Below, piece after piece: positions 43,901-53,044 of a stretch of DNA of 64,000 nucleotides. The stretch's first letter is position 1; every line of letters begins with the position of its first letter. The notes under the pieces were generated by a model. That model worked only from the letters and a program-made list of their open reading frames with translations, was not told the DNA's origin and searched no databases. The position numbers and the translations under genes are program-made. This DNA is from Chitinophaga alhagiae (GTDB lineage: Bacteria > Bacteroidota > Bacteroidia > Chitinophagales > Chitinophagaceae), in assembly GCF_003568665.1 (NCBI RefSeq), contig NZ_QXMH01000001.1, positions 1,240,001-1,304,000 of the forward strand, in the 5' to 3' direction.

Positions 43901-44811
43901 ATGCTTAACTCCGATTTTAGTTTCGTCAATTCTCCCAGCAAACTGGTTTCTTTCACGGCTGCTTCCATGTTCAGTGAACGCGCAATGCGGGCTATTTCCA
44001 GGTTGAGCGTTCCTATTTCGGTCTGCCTTTTATTACGAATGTCTTGCAAGGTAGAGATGAGCTGCCCGTCTGATGATTTGCTGATCTGTAAAAGCTGGCG
44101 CAAAACATCTTCCGCTTCAAGAAGGATGCCTTTTTCCCGCGCTATTACCAGGCACTCCAGCACAATCCTTTCCGCTATTCCGAGCGCAGCGGGATTGCGG
44201 TGAAATATGCCGTTATCCGTTTCCAGCAGCGGGCATACAGAATTGAACACACTGTTGATGATCGTCTTCTTCCAAACCACCGTTTCAATTTGAGCTTCCT
44301 CACTGAACAGGAGGTAGCTGCCGCTCAGCTGCTCTATTATCCTTTGCAATGTAGCGACATTGCCTTTCACAATGCCAACTGGGCATGCGGCCACCGGCTT
44401 GAACCGCACGCCGCCCTCAGCCAGCGTTTGACCGGTAACGAACAGCACGCAGCGGTATATTTCCGGGTAGTTTTCTTTAATGAACGGCTGTTCCACGCCA
44501 AGCCCGTTTTGCAATATGACGAGCGGCGAAGCGCGGGTTTTCCCTTTCAGCTTGCGGGCAAGAGCTTCGTTGCCGTAAGATTTGTTGGCCAGTACGATCA
44601 GCCCGTCCAGCTCCCCAAAGTTGCCAATGGTACTGACCAGTACAGTGGCTTCCTGTATTTGGCCATCTTCCTGTATGACCTGTATGGTCTCCGTATGAGC
44701 AGCCACGTTATCAATGCTTCCGCGAATGAGCGCCACATCTTTCCCCTGCAGCTGCAATGCTACGGCCAATGCTTTGCCGATGGCGCCAGAACCGATGATG
44801 TATGTTTTCAT
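43897..44811 (-). CDS. Ketopantoate reductase (ApbA/PanE) family protein
   Basis: A 304-residue NADPH-dependent reductase family member. N-terminal Rossmann domain with IIGSGAIGKALAVALQLQG; the substrate loop contains LVILQNGLGVEQPF (Asn near 105) and the C-terminal domain has the helical lysine region VVWKKTIINSVFNSVCPLLE. The fold and motifs match PanE, but the sequence differs enough from housekeeping PanE that a role on another 2-oxoacid is possible, and the coupled SDR gene supports that. It is divergent from the metal ATPase gene. Confidence 0.82.
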   Translation of the reverse strand: MKTYIIGSGAIGKALAVALQLQGKDVALIRGSIDNVAAHTETIQVIQEDGQIQEATVLVSTIGNFGELDGLIVLANKSYGNEALARKLKGKTRASPLVILQNGLGVEQPFIKENYPEIYRCVLFVTGQTLAEGGVRFKPVAACPVGIVKGNVATLQRIIEQLSGSYLLFSEEAQIETVVWKKTIINSVFNSVCPLLETDNGIFHRNPAALGIAERIVLECLVIAREKGILLEAEDVLRQLLQISKSSDGQLISTLQDIRNKRQTEIGTLNLEIARIARSLNMEAAVKETSLLGELTKLKSELSI

Positions 44812-44990
44812 AACGATAATAAAATTGCGGAAAATATTTGTTTCAGTACAGATGCAGTTTTAACAAATTTGACCGTATCAGTTTCAGCGGAGAAACCGAT
44901 TTCTGCAACCACGTATATTTAATATTTCCATCCCGTTCCCGCCAATTCCCTAATTTCATATCGTTATCCCAACCTCTCAATAAATCATAC

Positions 44991-47384
44991 ATGGAAAAAC
45001 TCAAGATCAATATAGACCTGGTGCTTCCTGATATTCCTGACGAAAAAGATGCCTGCGTACAGCGCATTATCACTACGCTGCAAGGCAGGCCGGGCATTGA
45101 CAAAGTGCATGTGATACCCGGTACGGCCAATACCAAACCGCAGCTTTGTTTCCACTACAACCCCGATGTGATCACCCTGGCACATGTGCAGAAAATGGCG
45201 GAACAGGCCGGGGCTGGCATCACGCGCAGATACGGGCACCTCCTGCTGGAAGTGGAAGGCATCCGCCACCAGCGGCAAACGCGGCTGATCGAAACGGCCC
45301 TGCTGCGTAACAAGGGCGTGCTTTCCGTTGCGGTGTCAGGCGCGGGCTCTATCATGATAGAGTTTGACAACGAAATAACCAGTGAAGAAAAAATTGAAGC
45401 GCTCATCAAAAAGGAAGGCCTGCAAATAGCGGCGCATGCACACAAACATGGGCATGATCATGATCACGCCCATGGCGGCATCTTCGGCAAAAACACGGAA
45501 CTTGTATTCAGCCTGCTTTGCGGCGGTTTGCTGGGCGCCGGTTATGGATTGTCTTACGTTGCTCACCTGCCCGCCCTGTTGTGTTATATTGCGGCTTATT
45601 TCTTCGGTGGTTTCTTCACCGCCAAAGAAGCCATTGAAACCATCCGCAATGGCGGTTTTGAAATTGACTTCCTGATGCTGGTAGCGGCAATTGGCGCGGC
45701 CATTCTCGGTAACTGGGCGGAGGGCGCGCTGCTGCTGTTCCTGTTCAGCCTGGGCCATGCGCTGGAGCATTTCGCCATGGAAAAGGCCCGCAAGTCCATT
45801 GCCGCGCTCACGGACCTGGCTCCCAAAACGGCCCTGCTGAAAACAGGCAGCCAAACGCAGGAAATACCGGTAGAAAAGCTCCGCAAAGATGACGTGATCA
45901 TTATACGCCCGCACACAAAAATTGCAGCAGACGGCATTGTAGTGAATGGCAGCGGCAGCGTAAACCAGGCGCCTATTACAGGGGAGAGCATGCCGGTAGA
46001 TAAAATAGCGGTAGATGACCCTAACACGGACGCCACGCAACTGGAGGCGAAGCACCGGGTATTTGCAGGCACCATCAACGGCAACGAACTGCTGGAGATC
46101 AAAGTCACCAAAGAAGCGGCGGATTCTACCCTGGCGCGGTTGGTAAAAATGGTGAACGAAGCGCAAACACAGAAATCGCCCACGCAGCAGTTCACCGACC
46201 GCTTTGAGCGCTATTTTGTGCCCGCGGTACTGATATTGGTAGTTTTGCTGTGCTTCGCGTTTGTGGTAATTGACGAACCTTTTAGTACCAGTTTTTACAG
46301 GGCCATGTCTGTACTGGTGGCCGCAAGCCCTTGCGCACTGGCAATTTCCACACCCAGTGCGGTGCTTAGCGGCGTGGCCCGGGCAGCCAGGGCGGGCGTG
46401 CTGATAAAAGGCGGCCGGCCGCTGGAAGACCTTGGCTCGCTCACGGCGCTGGCCTTCGATAAAACAGGTACGCTCACAGAGGGCAAGCCCAAAATGACAC
46501 ATGTTGTTCCCCTGGCAGGCATGGATGAAACAGCACTGTTGAAAACAGTAGTGGCGGTAGAAGCCCTGAGTGACCATCCGCTGGCCAAGGCCATTGTAAG
46601 GGACGGCAGGGAAAAGCTGGGCAACGTGCCCATACCGCAGGCGCAAAACATGGAAGCGGTAATGGGAAAGGGTATCAGGGCCACGCTCAACAATAGCTCC
46701 ATAGTGATTGGCAATATGGCGCTTTTTGAGCCTGAAGGAGATGAACAGGTAAAATCCACGGTCCGGCAACTGGAAGCAGGCGGCAATACCACCATGCTGG
46801 TACAAAAAGACGGTCAATACATTGGTATTATTGCCGTGATGGACACGCCCAGAAAAGAAGCGAAAGAGGCCGTGCAGCAACTGAAACAGACGGGTATCCA
46901 AAAAATGGTGATGCTCACGGGAGACAACCAGGAAGTAGCCAACGCCATTGCCGCGCAAACCGGCATTATGGAAGCGCAGGGCAACCTGCTGCCGGAGCAG
47001 AAGGTGGAAGCCATTCAACAACTGGCGGCACAGGAAAATAAAGTGGCCATGGTGGGTGATGGGGTGAACGATGCGCCCGCAATGGCTAAAAGCACCGTTG
47101 GCATAGCTATGGGAGCGGCAGGCAGTGATGTGGCGCTGGAAACGGCAGACATTGCGCTGATGGGAGACCAGCTAACGCTACTCCCCTTTGCCATAGGCCT
47201 CAGCCGCCAGGCCAGCCGCATCATTAAACAAAATCTTGTGATCAGTTTGGGCGTGGTAGCCCTACTGGTGCCGCTGACCATCTTTGGCATAGCGTCCATA
47301 GGTCCTGCCGTACTAGCGCATGAAGGCTCTACGCTGGTAGTGGTGTTTAACGCGTTGCGGCTGCTGGCGTATAAGGAACGTTAA
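44991..47384 (+). CDS. P1B-type heavy-metal ATPase, P1B-4-like
   Basis: Metal-exporting P-type ATPase of 797 residues. The N terminus has two degenerate HMA-like domains without CxxC (about 5-75 and 82-145), then a His-rich linker (residues 149-163, HAHKHGHDHDHAHGG). Core motifs: membrane metal site Ser446-Pro-Cys448, phosphorylation site Asp490 in DKTGT, TGDN, GDGVNDAP near 689, and the last-helix motif HEGST near 777. SPC with HEGST marks subgroup P1B-4, linked to cobalt, zinc, iron or nickel export, rather than the CPC copper pumps. ATG 44991 is the natural start. Its TAA shares bases with the stop of the convergent DprE1-like gene. Confidence 0.92.
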   Translation: MEKLKINIDLVLPDIPDEKDACVQRIITTLQGRPGIDKVHVIPGTANTKPQLCFHYNPDVITLAHVQKMAEQAGAGITRRYGHLLLEVEGIRHQRQTRLIETALLRNKGVLSVAVSGAGSIMIEFDNEITSEEKIEALIKKEGLQIAAHAHKHGHDHDHAHGGIFGKNTELVFSLLCGGLLGAGYGLSYVAHLPALLCYIAAYFFGGFFTAKEAIETIRNGGFEIDFLMLVAAIGAAILGNWAEGALLLFLFSLGHALEHFAMEKARKSIAALTDLAPKTALLKTGSQTQEIPVEKLRKDDVIIIRPHTKIAADGIVVNGSGSVNQAPITGESMPVDKIAVDDPNTDATQLEAKHRVFAGTINGNELLEIKVTKEAADSTLARLVKMVNEAQTQKSPTQQFTDRFERYFVPAVLILVVLLCFAFVVIDEPFSTSFYRAMSVLVAASPCALAISTPSAVLSGVARAARAGVLIKGGRPLEDLGSLTALAFDKTGTLTEGKPKMTHVVPLAGMDETALLKTVVAVEALSDHPLAKAIVRDGREKLGNVPIPQAQNMEAVMGKGIRATLNNSSIVIGNMALFEPEGDEQVKSTVRQLEAGGNTTMLVQKDGQYIGIIAVMDTPRKEAKEAVQQLKQTGIQKMVMLTGDNQEVANAIAAQTGIMEAQGNLLPEQKVEAIQQLAAQENKVAMVGDGVNDAPAMAKSTVGIAMGAAGSDVALETADIALMGDQLTLLPFAIGLSRQASRIIKQNLVISLGVVALLVPLTIFGIASIGPAVLAHEGSTLVVVFNALRLLAYKER

Positions 47385-48727
47385 ACCGCTTCCAGACCCA
47401 GCCGGCGCGAAATATCAGAGCTGAACTTGTTCTGGGGATCGTATTTCTGCTTTACAGACAACCATTCGGGGTATTGGGGGTACATTTCCTTGAACATTTT
47501 TTCTTCCAGCAGGGCGTCTTTGCCCAGGTAGAGGCGGCCGCCGCAGGAGAGCACTTTTTCGTCGAGCCTGGGCGTAAAAGCCAGCAGGCGGGGCGTTACA
47601 GGAAAATCTATAGCCAGCGTGTAGCCCCTGAAAGGAAAAGAAAGAATACCCTGGCCATCGCCCATTTTTTTGAATACGTTCAGGAAGGGCGTGCAACCGC
47701 TGTCTGCGATCATTTCCAATATTTCCGTAAGGTTCTTTTTGCCGTTCTCTTCCGGTATCACAAACTGGTATTGAATAAAACCTCTTTTTCCATAACCCTT
47801 GTTCCAGTCGTTAATAATATCCAGCGGGAAGAAAAATTTATCGTAGTGTACAAATTCTTTCGGCGAGTTCTGCACCACAGCGATCACTTTATTCAGCACC
47901 CTTACCGTGAGGCCGTTGAGCGCAAAGCCCGGTAAAAAGAAGGGCACCCTGAGCTTGGTGGCGGAATGCAGCCGGAGAGGGCGGTGCTTCAGCCTTTCGG
48001 GCAGCTCGTTGAAACCAGCTCCGTTGCCGAGTGACAGTACGCCGCGGCCCAGTTTTTTGCCCCTGGCCAGGGCGTCAATCCAGGCTACGGAATAGTTATA
48101 CTCCTTGTCATAGGTTTCCAAGGCCTCCAGCATATGGTCAAGGTTGCGGATGGCTATGGATTTCTGGCGGAAATAGGTGGTCTCTATTTTCCGCATTTTC
48201 ATGGTAACGGTCAGGATGATGCCCAGCAGGCCCAGGCCGCCGAAGTTGGCCCAGAAGAGGTCTGCGTTTTCCGTGCGGGAGGCGGTCACAATGCTGCCAT
48301 CTGCCAGCAGGATGGTAAAAGAAATGACGCAGTTCACGAAAGAGCCGTCTATATGATGGGCCTTGCCATGAATATCGTTGGCAATGGCGCCGCCCATGGT
48401 CACAAACTTGGTACCAGGGCAGATCATCGGGAACCAGCCTTTGGGGGCAAATACGGTAATGATCTCGTCAAGGCTTACACCGGCCTGGCAGGTCAATATG
48501 CCTTCCGCCTCGTTCCAGGAAATAAAATGGTTGAGATGGGTACACAGGGCTACATAGCGGTTGTTGTTCACCGCCTGGTCTCCGTAACTTCTACCCAGCC
48601 CGCGGGCAATCAGCGGGGTGTCCTGTAAAATATTCCGGGAGTCGTTTTCGCTGCGAGGGGTTAATATGTATGATTCTGCAACGGGATAATTACCCCAGCC
48701 AACCAGTTTTCCTTTCTTCAACGGCAT
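47381..48727 (-). CDS. FAD-binding oxidoreductase, DprE1-like
   Basis: A 448-residue flavoprotein of the vanillyl-alcohol oxidase/FAD_binding_4 superfamily that resembles DprE1, which oxidises decaprenyl-phosphoryl ribose. FAD-binding stretches are LIARGLGRSYGDQAVNN (about 40) and CPGTKFVTMGGAIANDIHGK (about 105), with the following HHIDGSFVNCV typical of DprE1. The C-terminal cap ends YDPQNKFSSDISRRLGL. ATG 48727 is preferred over 48769 because a -7 box lies between them. A DprE2-type SDR is not adjacent, so the substrate in this organism (possibly a polyprenyl-linked sugar) is inference. Confidence 0.85.
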   Translation of the reverse strand: MPLKKGKLVGWGNYPVAESYILTPRSENDSRNILQDTPLIARGLGRSYGDQAVNNNRYVALCTHLNHFISWNEAEGILTCQAGVSLDEIITVFAPKGWFPMICPGTKFVTMGGAIANDIHGKAHHIDGSFVNCVISFTILLADGSIVTASRTENADLFWANFGGLGLLGIILTVTMKMRKIETTYFRQKSIAIRNLDHMLEALETYDKEYNYSVAWIDALARGKKLGRGVLSLGNGAGFNELPERLKHRPLRLHSATKLRVPFFLPGFALNGLTVRVLNKVIAVVQNSPKEFVHYDKFFFPLDIINDWNKGYGKRGFIQYQFVIPEENGKKNLTEILEMIADSGCTPFLNVFKKMGDGQGILSFPFRGYTLAIDFPVTPRLLAFTPRLDEKVLSCGGRLYLGKDALLEEKMFKEMYPQYPEWLSVKQKYDPQNKFSSDISRRLGLEAV

Positions 48728-48747
48728 CGGAAACGATAATTTTTGCG

Positions 48748-48755
48748 CAAAGTTA
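48748..48755 (-). promoter_or_regulatory. -7 box for the DprE1-like gene
   Basis: TAACTTTG on the minus strand, an exact TAnnTTTG match, about 20 bases before ATG 48727 and inside the gap after the upstream lipoprotein gene. No clear -33 element. Confidence 0.5.
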
Positions 48756-48779
48756 AGCGTTTTTGGCACATACCCGGCC

Positions 48780-49412
48780 CTATTTACGGTAAAACAGGTC
48801 TATACTACCGTTGTGACGGAAACTGATATGGTAGATTTCCCGGCTGCCACTGATGGTTTGAGGGTACCATTCAAAATTGCCGTTGCGGATAATGATGTAC
48901 GCGTGGGTAAACGGCATGGTACCTTGCACGCTGTCTGCTTTTTGGGTATAATTGCGGTAAATGGTAGCTATAGCGGCAAACTGCACGGAATCCAGGGGCA
49001 CGCGGTGCAGGGTAATATTATCCCTTACGGAGAGCTGCACCGGCTTGGGACCGGCCCATTTACCGCCTTCATAATCGTACTCATCCACGTATTCCGGGTT
49101 TTCAGGGTGCTGCAGCCTGGCCATAATGCGGCCATCGTCATAAAAATGGGCATGCTGGCAGAGGTAGATGGTTTTGCCGGCAAAGGCCGGTAATGCACGC
49201 AACGCCTGCTGCGCGGCACCGAGGCGGCCAGCGTCTTTCAGAAAATCTTTGGTACGGCGGGGGCGCTTGGGAATAAATGTCCCTTCAGCATCTGCGGCCG
49301 GGCCTTCTTGCGGGTTAAAGGTGTCCCTGATAGTATTGGTGAACTGAGTACAGGAAGCGGTCATGAAAAGGCTGCCGGTAGCGGCCAGTATCAACAATGC
49401 TGGTTTCTTCAT
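48780..49412 (-). CDS. Lipoprotein of unknown family
   Basis: A 210-residue predicted lipoprotein (signal MKKPALLILAATGSLFMTASC, lipidated Cys about residue 21). I do not recognise the family. A polar, Pro/Arg-rich segment (about 30-60) precedes a beta-rich domain with TIYLCQHAHFYDDGRIMARLQ and ISGSREIYHISFRHNG. The domain has some look of a CpeT/DUF1001-like beta barrel, but the similarity is too weak to claim. It is transcribed with the DUF3592 gene (10-base gap upstream). Confidence 0.7.
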   Translation of the reverse strand: MKKPALLILAATGSLFMTASCTQFTNTIRDTFNPQEGPAADAEGTFIPKRPRRTKDFLKDAGRLGAAQQALRALPAFAGKTIYLCQHAHFYDDGRIMARLQHPENPEYVDEYDYEGGKWAGPKPVQLSVRDNITLHRVPLDSVQFAAIATIYRNYTQKADSVQGTMPFTHAYIIIRNGNFEWYPQTISGSREIYHISFRHNGSIDLFYRK

Positions 49413-49422
49413 AAACTCTCTT

Positions 49423-50391
49423 TTAACTGTCCGGATCGCTGGCCAGGGCTACCTGCCCGGGCTTTTCTTCCAGGTAAAAAACGGGAAGCCGGGGCATTTG
49501 TGTAATTCCCATATTAATTAAAGGTACCACCTTTTTTAGTGTGGCCGTATGAGATTGCCCCAGGCGGTCCGTATACTGCAGCTCAAAGCGTACCTGCGGC
49601 TGGTTATTGATGTAAGTGCCTGTTTGTGAGGCGGAAAGCACGGTTGCGGATGTACGCCGGCCGTAATATTTCAGTTGCTGCGCATTTTGAGGGATGCCGG
49701 TCAACATGCCCAGCAGCCTGCCAATGCCAAAACGGGTGAACAGCAGGATAAGGGGGCACAGCACCAGCGGGTGGTAAAACACCAGGAACCGCCAGCCTTT
49801 GCCGTTATGCTGCACCCCGTAAGCGTACATGTAATACCATACCACGGCAGCCGCAATGGCCAGCCATGCCAGCATCAGCAGGAACAGCACGCCCGGGCGC
49901 AACTCGGCCCTGGCATCGTCCAGCACCAGCAAGGGATTGGTTTTCAGGCGTTCATCTATGCGCAGCGTTACCCTTTCCCCTTCTTCGAACCGCCGCTCTT
50001 CCGGGCGGCTGTCTACCACGGCCAGTTGCTCTTTTATTTCCTCTCCCGCAAAATTGCGGAATGCCAGGGTAAGGGTATAGGTATGAAAGCCTCGTACCAG
50101 CGGGCCTTTTTGTTCCGACCGTACAATCACGGCTTCTTTACGGGCCCCTTCGCGCAGCAGGTAGGCAACATCCTGTTTGGCCTTTACCGGGCCCAGGATA
50201 AAACCGCGGAAAAAGCTCCAGAGCACCAGCGCCCAGGCCACTACGGATAGCAGCAGGTAAAACAGGGCCAGCCAGGGGTTACTCCCCGTATCATCCAGCC
50301 GGTAACCGGTATTGTAATAGATGATCATAGGGAAAGGAATGGCAAAGAAGAGGGCGTAGATGATCCAGAAATATTTCCAAAAGCCTTTCAT
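49423..50391 (-). CDS. DUF3592 family membrane protein
   Basis: A 322-residue membrane protein with DUF3592-type repeats. Four hydrophobic segments are visible: YFWIIYALFFAIPFPMIIYY (about 5-24), LALFYLLLSVVAWALVLWSFF (about 38-58), VLFLLMLAWLAIAAAVVWYYMY (about 165-186), and FLVFYHPLVLCPLILLFT (about 200-218). Between and after them come beta-rich soluble parts, including the TSATVLSASQTGTYINNQP and VFYLEEKPGQVALASD elements typical of DUF3592. Function unknown. ATG 50391 starts just before the first membrane helix. Confidence 0.85.
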   Translation of the reverse strand: MKGFWKYFWIIYALFFAIPFPMIIYYNTGYRLDDTGSNPWLALFYLLLSVVAWALVLWSFFRGFILGPVKAKQDVAYLLREGARKEAVIVRSEQKGPLVRGFHTYTLTLAFRNFAGEEIKEQLAVVDSRPEERRFEEGERVTLRIDERLKTNPLLVLDDARAELRPGVLFLLMLAWLAIAAAVVWYYMYAYGVQHNGKGWRFLVFYHPLVLCPLILLFTRFGIGRLLGMLTGIPQNAQQLKYYGRRTSATVLSASQTGTYINNQPQVRFELQYTDRLGQSHTATLKKVVPLINMGITQMPRLPVFYLEEKPGQVALASDPDS

Positions 50392-50603
50392 ATAACTAAG
50401 ATAAGCAACTGTTCTGTCAGTTGGCCGGGCGTACTGCATCTTTCGTATATACTTCAGGGGAGGTCATTACCTGGCTTCCATAAGCGGCCACGCCAGTAAA
50501 TATAATCGCCATTCTTCGATTTATACCAATAATAGTGTGATACCGGCCACTGCGGGAACTCATCGCAAACGACCTTTGCATCATACATTTAAATACATTC
50601 TTC

Positions 50604-51371
50604 ATGAACAACAACACCGTTAAAGTAGCGCTGGTAACCGGCGGCAGCCGCGGCCTCGGTAAAGATATGGCCCTGGCGTTGGCACAGCAGGGAACAAACG
50701 TGATATTCACATATAACAGCCAGGCAGAGGAAGCGCAAACCGTTCTGGCCGCCATTGAAAAAACAGGCCGCAAGGCAGCCGCGCTGCAACTGAATGTAGC
50801 GGCCACCGGAACGTTCAACACGTTCGTTGAACAGGTAAACACCGTGCTGAAAGAACAATTGCAGGCGGAAAAGATAGATTACCTGGTCAACAACGCTGGC
50901 ATCGGCATTCATGTGCCCTTTGCAAGCACTACGGAAGAACAATTTGACACGTTGATGAACATTCACCTTAAGGGTACCTTTTTTCTTACACAGAAAATGC
51001 TGCCATTGCTGGCAGACGGCGGCGGCATCGTCAACCTTTCTTCCGGGCTGGCACGGTTCAGCATTCCCGGCTTTGCGGCGTATGCAGCCATGAAAGGGGC
51101 CATAGAAACCCTTTCCCGCTACCAGGCCAAAGAACTGGGCGGCAGGCGTATCCGCGTGAACGTTGTGGCGCCCGGCCCTATTGAAACTGATTTTGGCGGC
51201 GGCGCCGTGCGGGACAACCGGGAAATGAACAGCTTTCTTTCCTCTCAGACCGCACTAGGCCGTGTTGGCATGGCGGATGACATTGGCTGCGTGGTAGCCT
51301 TCCTTTGCAGTGATGCGGCCAAATGGGTGAATGCCCAGCGGATCGAGGCATCAGGTGGGATATTCCTGTAG
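50604..51371 (+). CDS. SDR family oxidoreductase
   Basis: A classical short-chain dehydrogenase of 255 residues. The cofactor motif is VTGGSRGLGKDMALAL, the NNAG motif is VNNAGIGIHVPF, the active site has LSSGLARFSIPGFAAYAAMKGAIE (Ser, Tyr-x-x-x-Lys), and the C terminus KWVNAQRIEASGGIFL fits the family. Substrate unknown; family members range from fatty-acid to sugar and xenobiotic reduction. It is the last conserved-looking gene before the AT-richer island. Confidence 0.93.
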   Translation: MNNNTVKVALVTGGSRGLGKDMALALAQQGTNVIFTYNSQAEEAQTVLAAIEKTGRKAAALQLNVAATGTFNTFVEQVNTVLKEQLQAEKIDYLVNNAGIGIHVPFASTTEEQFDTLMNIHLKGTFFLTQKMLPLLADGGGIVNLSSGLARFSIPGFAAYAAMKGAIETLSRYQAKELGGRRIRVNVVAPGPIETDFGGGAVRDNREMNSFLSSQTALGRVGMADDIGCVVAFLCSDAAKWVNAQRIEASGGIFL

Positions 51372-51512
51372 CATCAAATTTGCAAAAATTCCGACACGAA
51401 AATCAAATCTTTTTTTTATTATTGTAGCACACCCTTACCAAAGGGCTTGCCATCATTAACCCCGTCTTCTGAAAAGCCACCGTACTTATTTTTAATCATT
51501 CTATTTGATTGC

Positions 51513-52967
51513 ATGAAGGTGGATATGTTTTTCATATTGCTGAGTGAGCGGGAAGTTACAATATCGATATATGGTAATGAGGGACCTGTTTTGGTCCCTG
51601 ATCTGGACGGGGGCTATGGCTTGCCTCTTTCGTTAACCTATTATGGCAAAGATGTATGGCAAAATGGTGCTGATCATACTACTCTCCGGGCCGGCACCCT
51701 ATCTTCTCTTCGTATGCTGACAGCCGGTGAACGTACATTGTTGTTCAACGATGAAAAAATAAGTACCTCAACAGCATTGACGATTTTGTTTCAAAGGGCC
51801 AAGGAATCAGTAGAACTGTTTCTGGGATATCCCGTACATCGCGTAGCGATAGGTGCAGGCTGCAATGCTACATCTTTTCAGAAACAATACCTTTTGCATG
51901 CGGTAGAAGAAGCTGGTCTTCACCTGCATTCTATTTTCACCCAAACAGAAGCCCTGGCTATCGGCCATGAATACACAAATGGCTGCATAGATGTTATCAA
52001 CACCGTCGCTCTTTTTGTTGACGAAGGCAGGAGTGAAATGGGTGTTTTTGAAATTGGAGATGGTGTCATAGAAAGTCAGTTTTTATATGGCATTGAACAC
52101 TTCAGCATCTCACATCTGGTAGATGATCTTATTAACAACTGCCTGAACAGGTGCCGCTTCACAGGTAGTCATAATAATATAGATATGGCCAGATTACGGA
52201 TAAACTGCAGCCAGGCAATAAAAAAGATTAATCTTACCGGTACGTACCATATCCATGTGCAGGATATTTGGGGAAATACCATTTTGACTGTCGCACTGAC
52301 CCTCAACGACATGTTGAACATCCTGGACAAGCCTCTTCAGGGACTGGTTAATTCGATCAAAGAACCTTCGCCTTACCTATATAATCCTGAACGTGCATTG
52401 ATCGTGGATTGCCTACCGGCGTTCCGCAATTTTATACAATACTTTCTCTCAAAAAAATTCTCCGGCTGGAGAATTACTATGCTACCCGGTGGGGCCGTTA
52501 GTGGAGGAGCCAGATATACCGGGGTATTAGGAGGGAAAGTACGCGATCCGGTACTCCTTGCTGCAACGTCCCATGCTTACGGCATCATCACAACCAATGA
52601 TCATTTCTGTGCTATAATAGCGGAAAAGACAACAATACCTACGTATAAGGAAGAAAAATTCCTTCTTGATACTTCAGATGCATTTGTAGAAGTGCATATA
52701 CTGGAAAGCAGAGATTGCAGCGGGGCAGATTGCCAGCTATTGGGTACGGTGGTATTAGCTCTGCCAGAAAGCCACAGAAACATAAGATCAGAAGTGTCTG
52801 TCAGGATTGATATAGCGAATACCTTTAAAATAAAATGTACAGCGCAGTTGCTGAACAGCGCCAGTTCGCCTGTTCACGCTGAGTTGCCTGCCAGGTACGA
52901 ACTTCCCGCTATTTCCAGCCTGGCCACCACACTTGAAAGCCAGTCAGTGAATGAGCATGATGGCTAG
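51513..52967 (+). CDS. Degenerate Hsp70-like protein
   Basis: A 484-residue protein that aligns with DnaK from end to end of the ATPase domain and the beta-sandwich substrate domain, yet lacks the nucleotide site. Shared landmarks are GYPVHRVAIGAGCNATSFQ with TQTEALAIGHE (DnaK ...PAYFNDAQR and EPTAAALAYG), FEIGDGVIES, KVRDPVLLAATSHAYGI, the entry TTIPTYKEE, and VEVHILESRDCSGADCQLLG. The first phosphate loop is replaced (residues 9-15), the second reads VDEGRSE (169-175) in place of DLGGGT, and the adenosine motif reads IVDCL (297-301) instead of VGG. The helical lid is missing. It is therefore probably a non-hydrolysing adaptor. ATG 51513 is chosen; a near -7 box TATTTTTA at 51487-51494 lies just upstream. 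Confidence 0.82.
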   Translation: MKVDMFFILLSEREVTISIYGNEGPVLVPDLDGGYGLPLSLTYYGKDVWQNGADHTTLRAGTLSSLRMLTAGERTLLFNDEKISTSTALTILFQRAKESVELFLGYPVHRVAIGAGCNATSFQKQYLLHAVEEAGLHLHSIFTQTEALAIGHEYTNGCIDVINTVALFVDEGRSEMGVFEIGDGVIESQFLYGIEHFSISHLVDDLINNCLNRCRFTGSHNNIDMARLRINCSQAIKKINLTGTYHIHVQDIWGNTILTVALTLNDMLNILDKPLQGLVNSIKEPSPYLYNPERALIVDCLPAFRNFIQYFLSKKFSGWRITMLPGGAVSGGARYTGVLGGKVRDPVLLAATSHAYGIITTNDHFCAIIAEKTTIPTYKEEKFLLDTSDAFVEVHILESRDCSGADCQLLGTVVLALPESHRNIRSEVSVRIDIANTFKIKCTAQLLNSASSPVHAELPARYELPAISSLATTLESQSVNEHDG

Positions 52968-53044
52968 GGAGATCAGCTTCCCCTGTATGCACGTCAGATA
53001 CCCTTCCGGGCAGGAATATAAACTGTTAAAATAAACAATTTAAG

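Noticed and set aside
51447-51512. Upstream start for the Hsp70-like protein
   Set aside because: The extra 22 residues (Pro/Ser then hydrophobic) have no counterpart in Hsp70, and a near -7 box lies between this start and ATG 51513.
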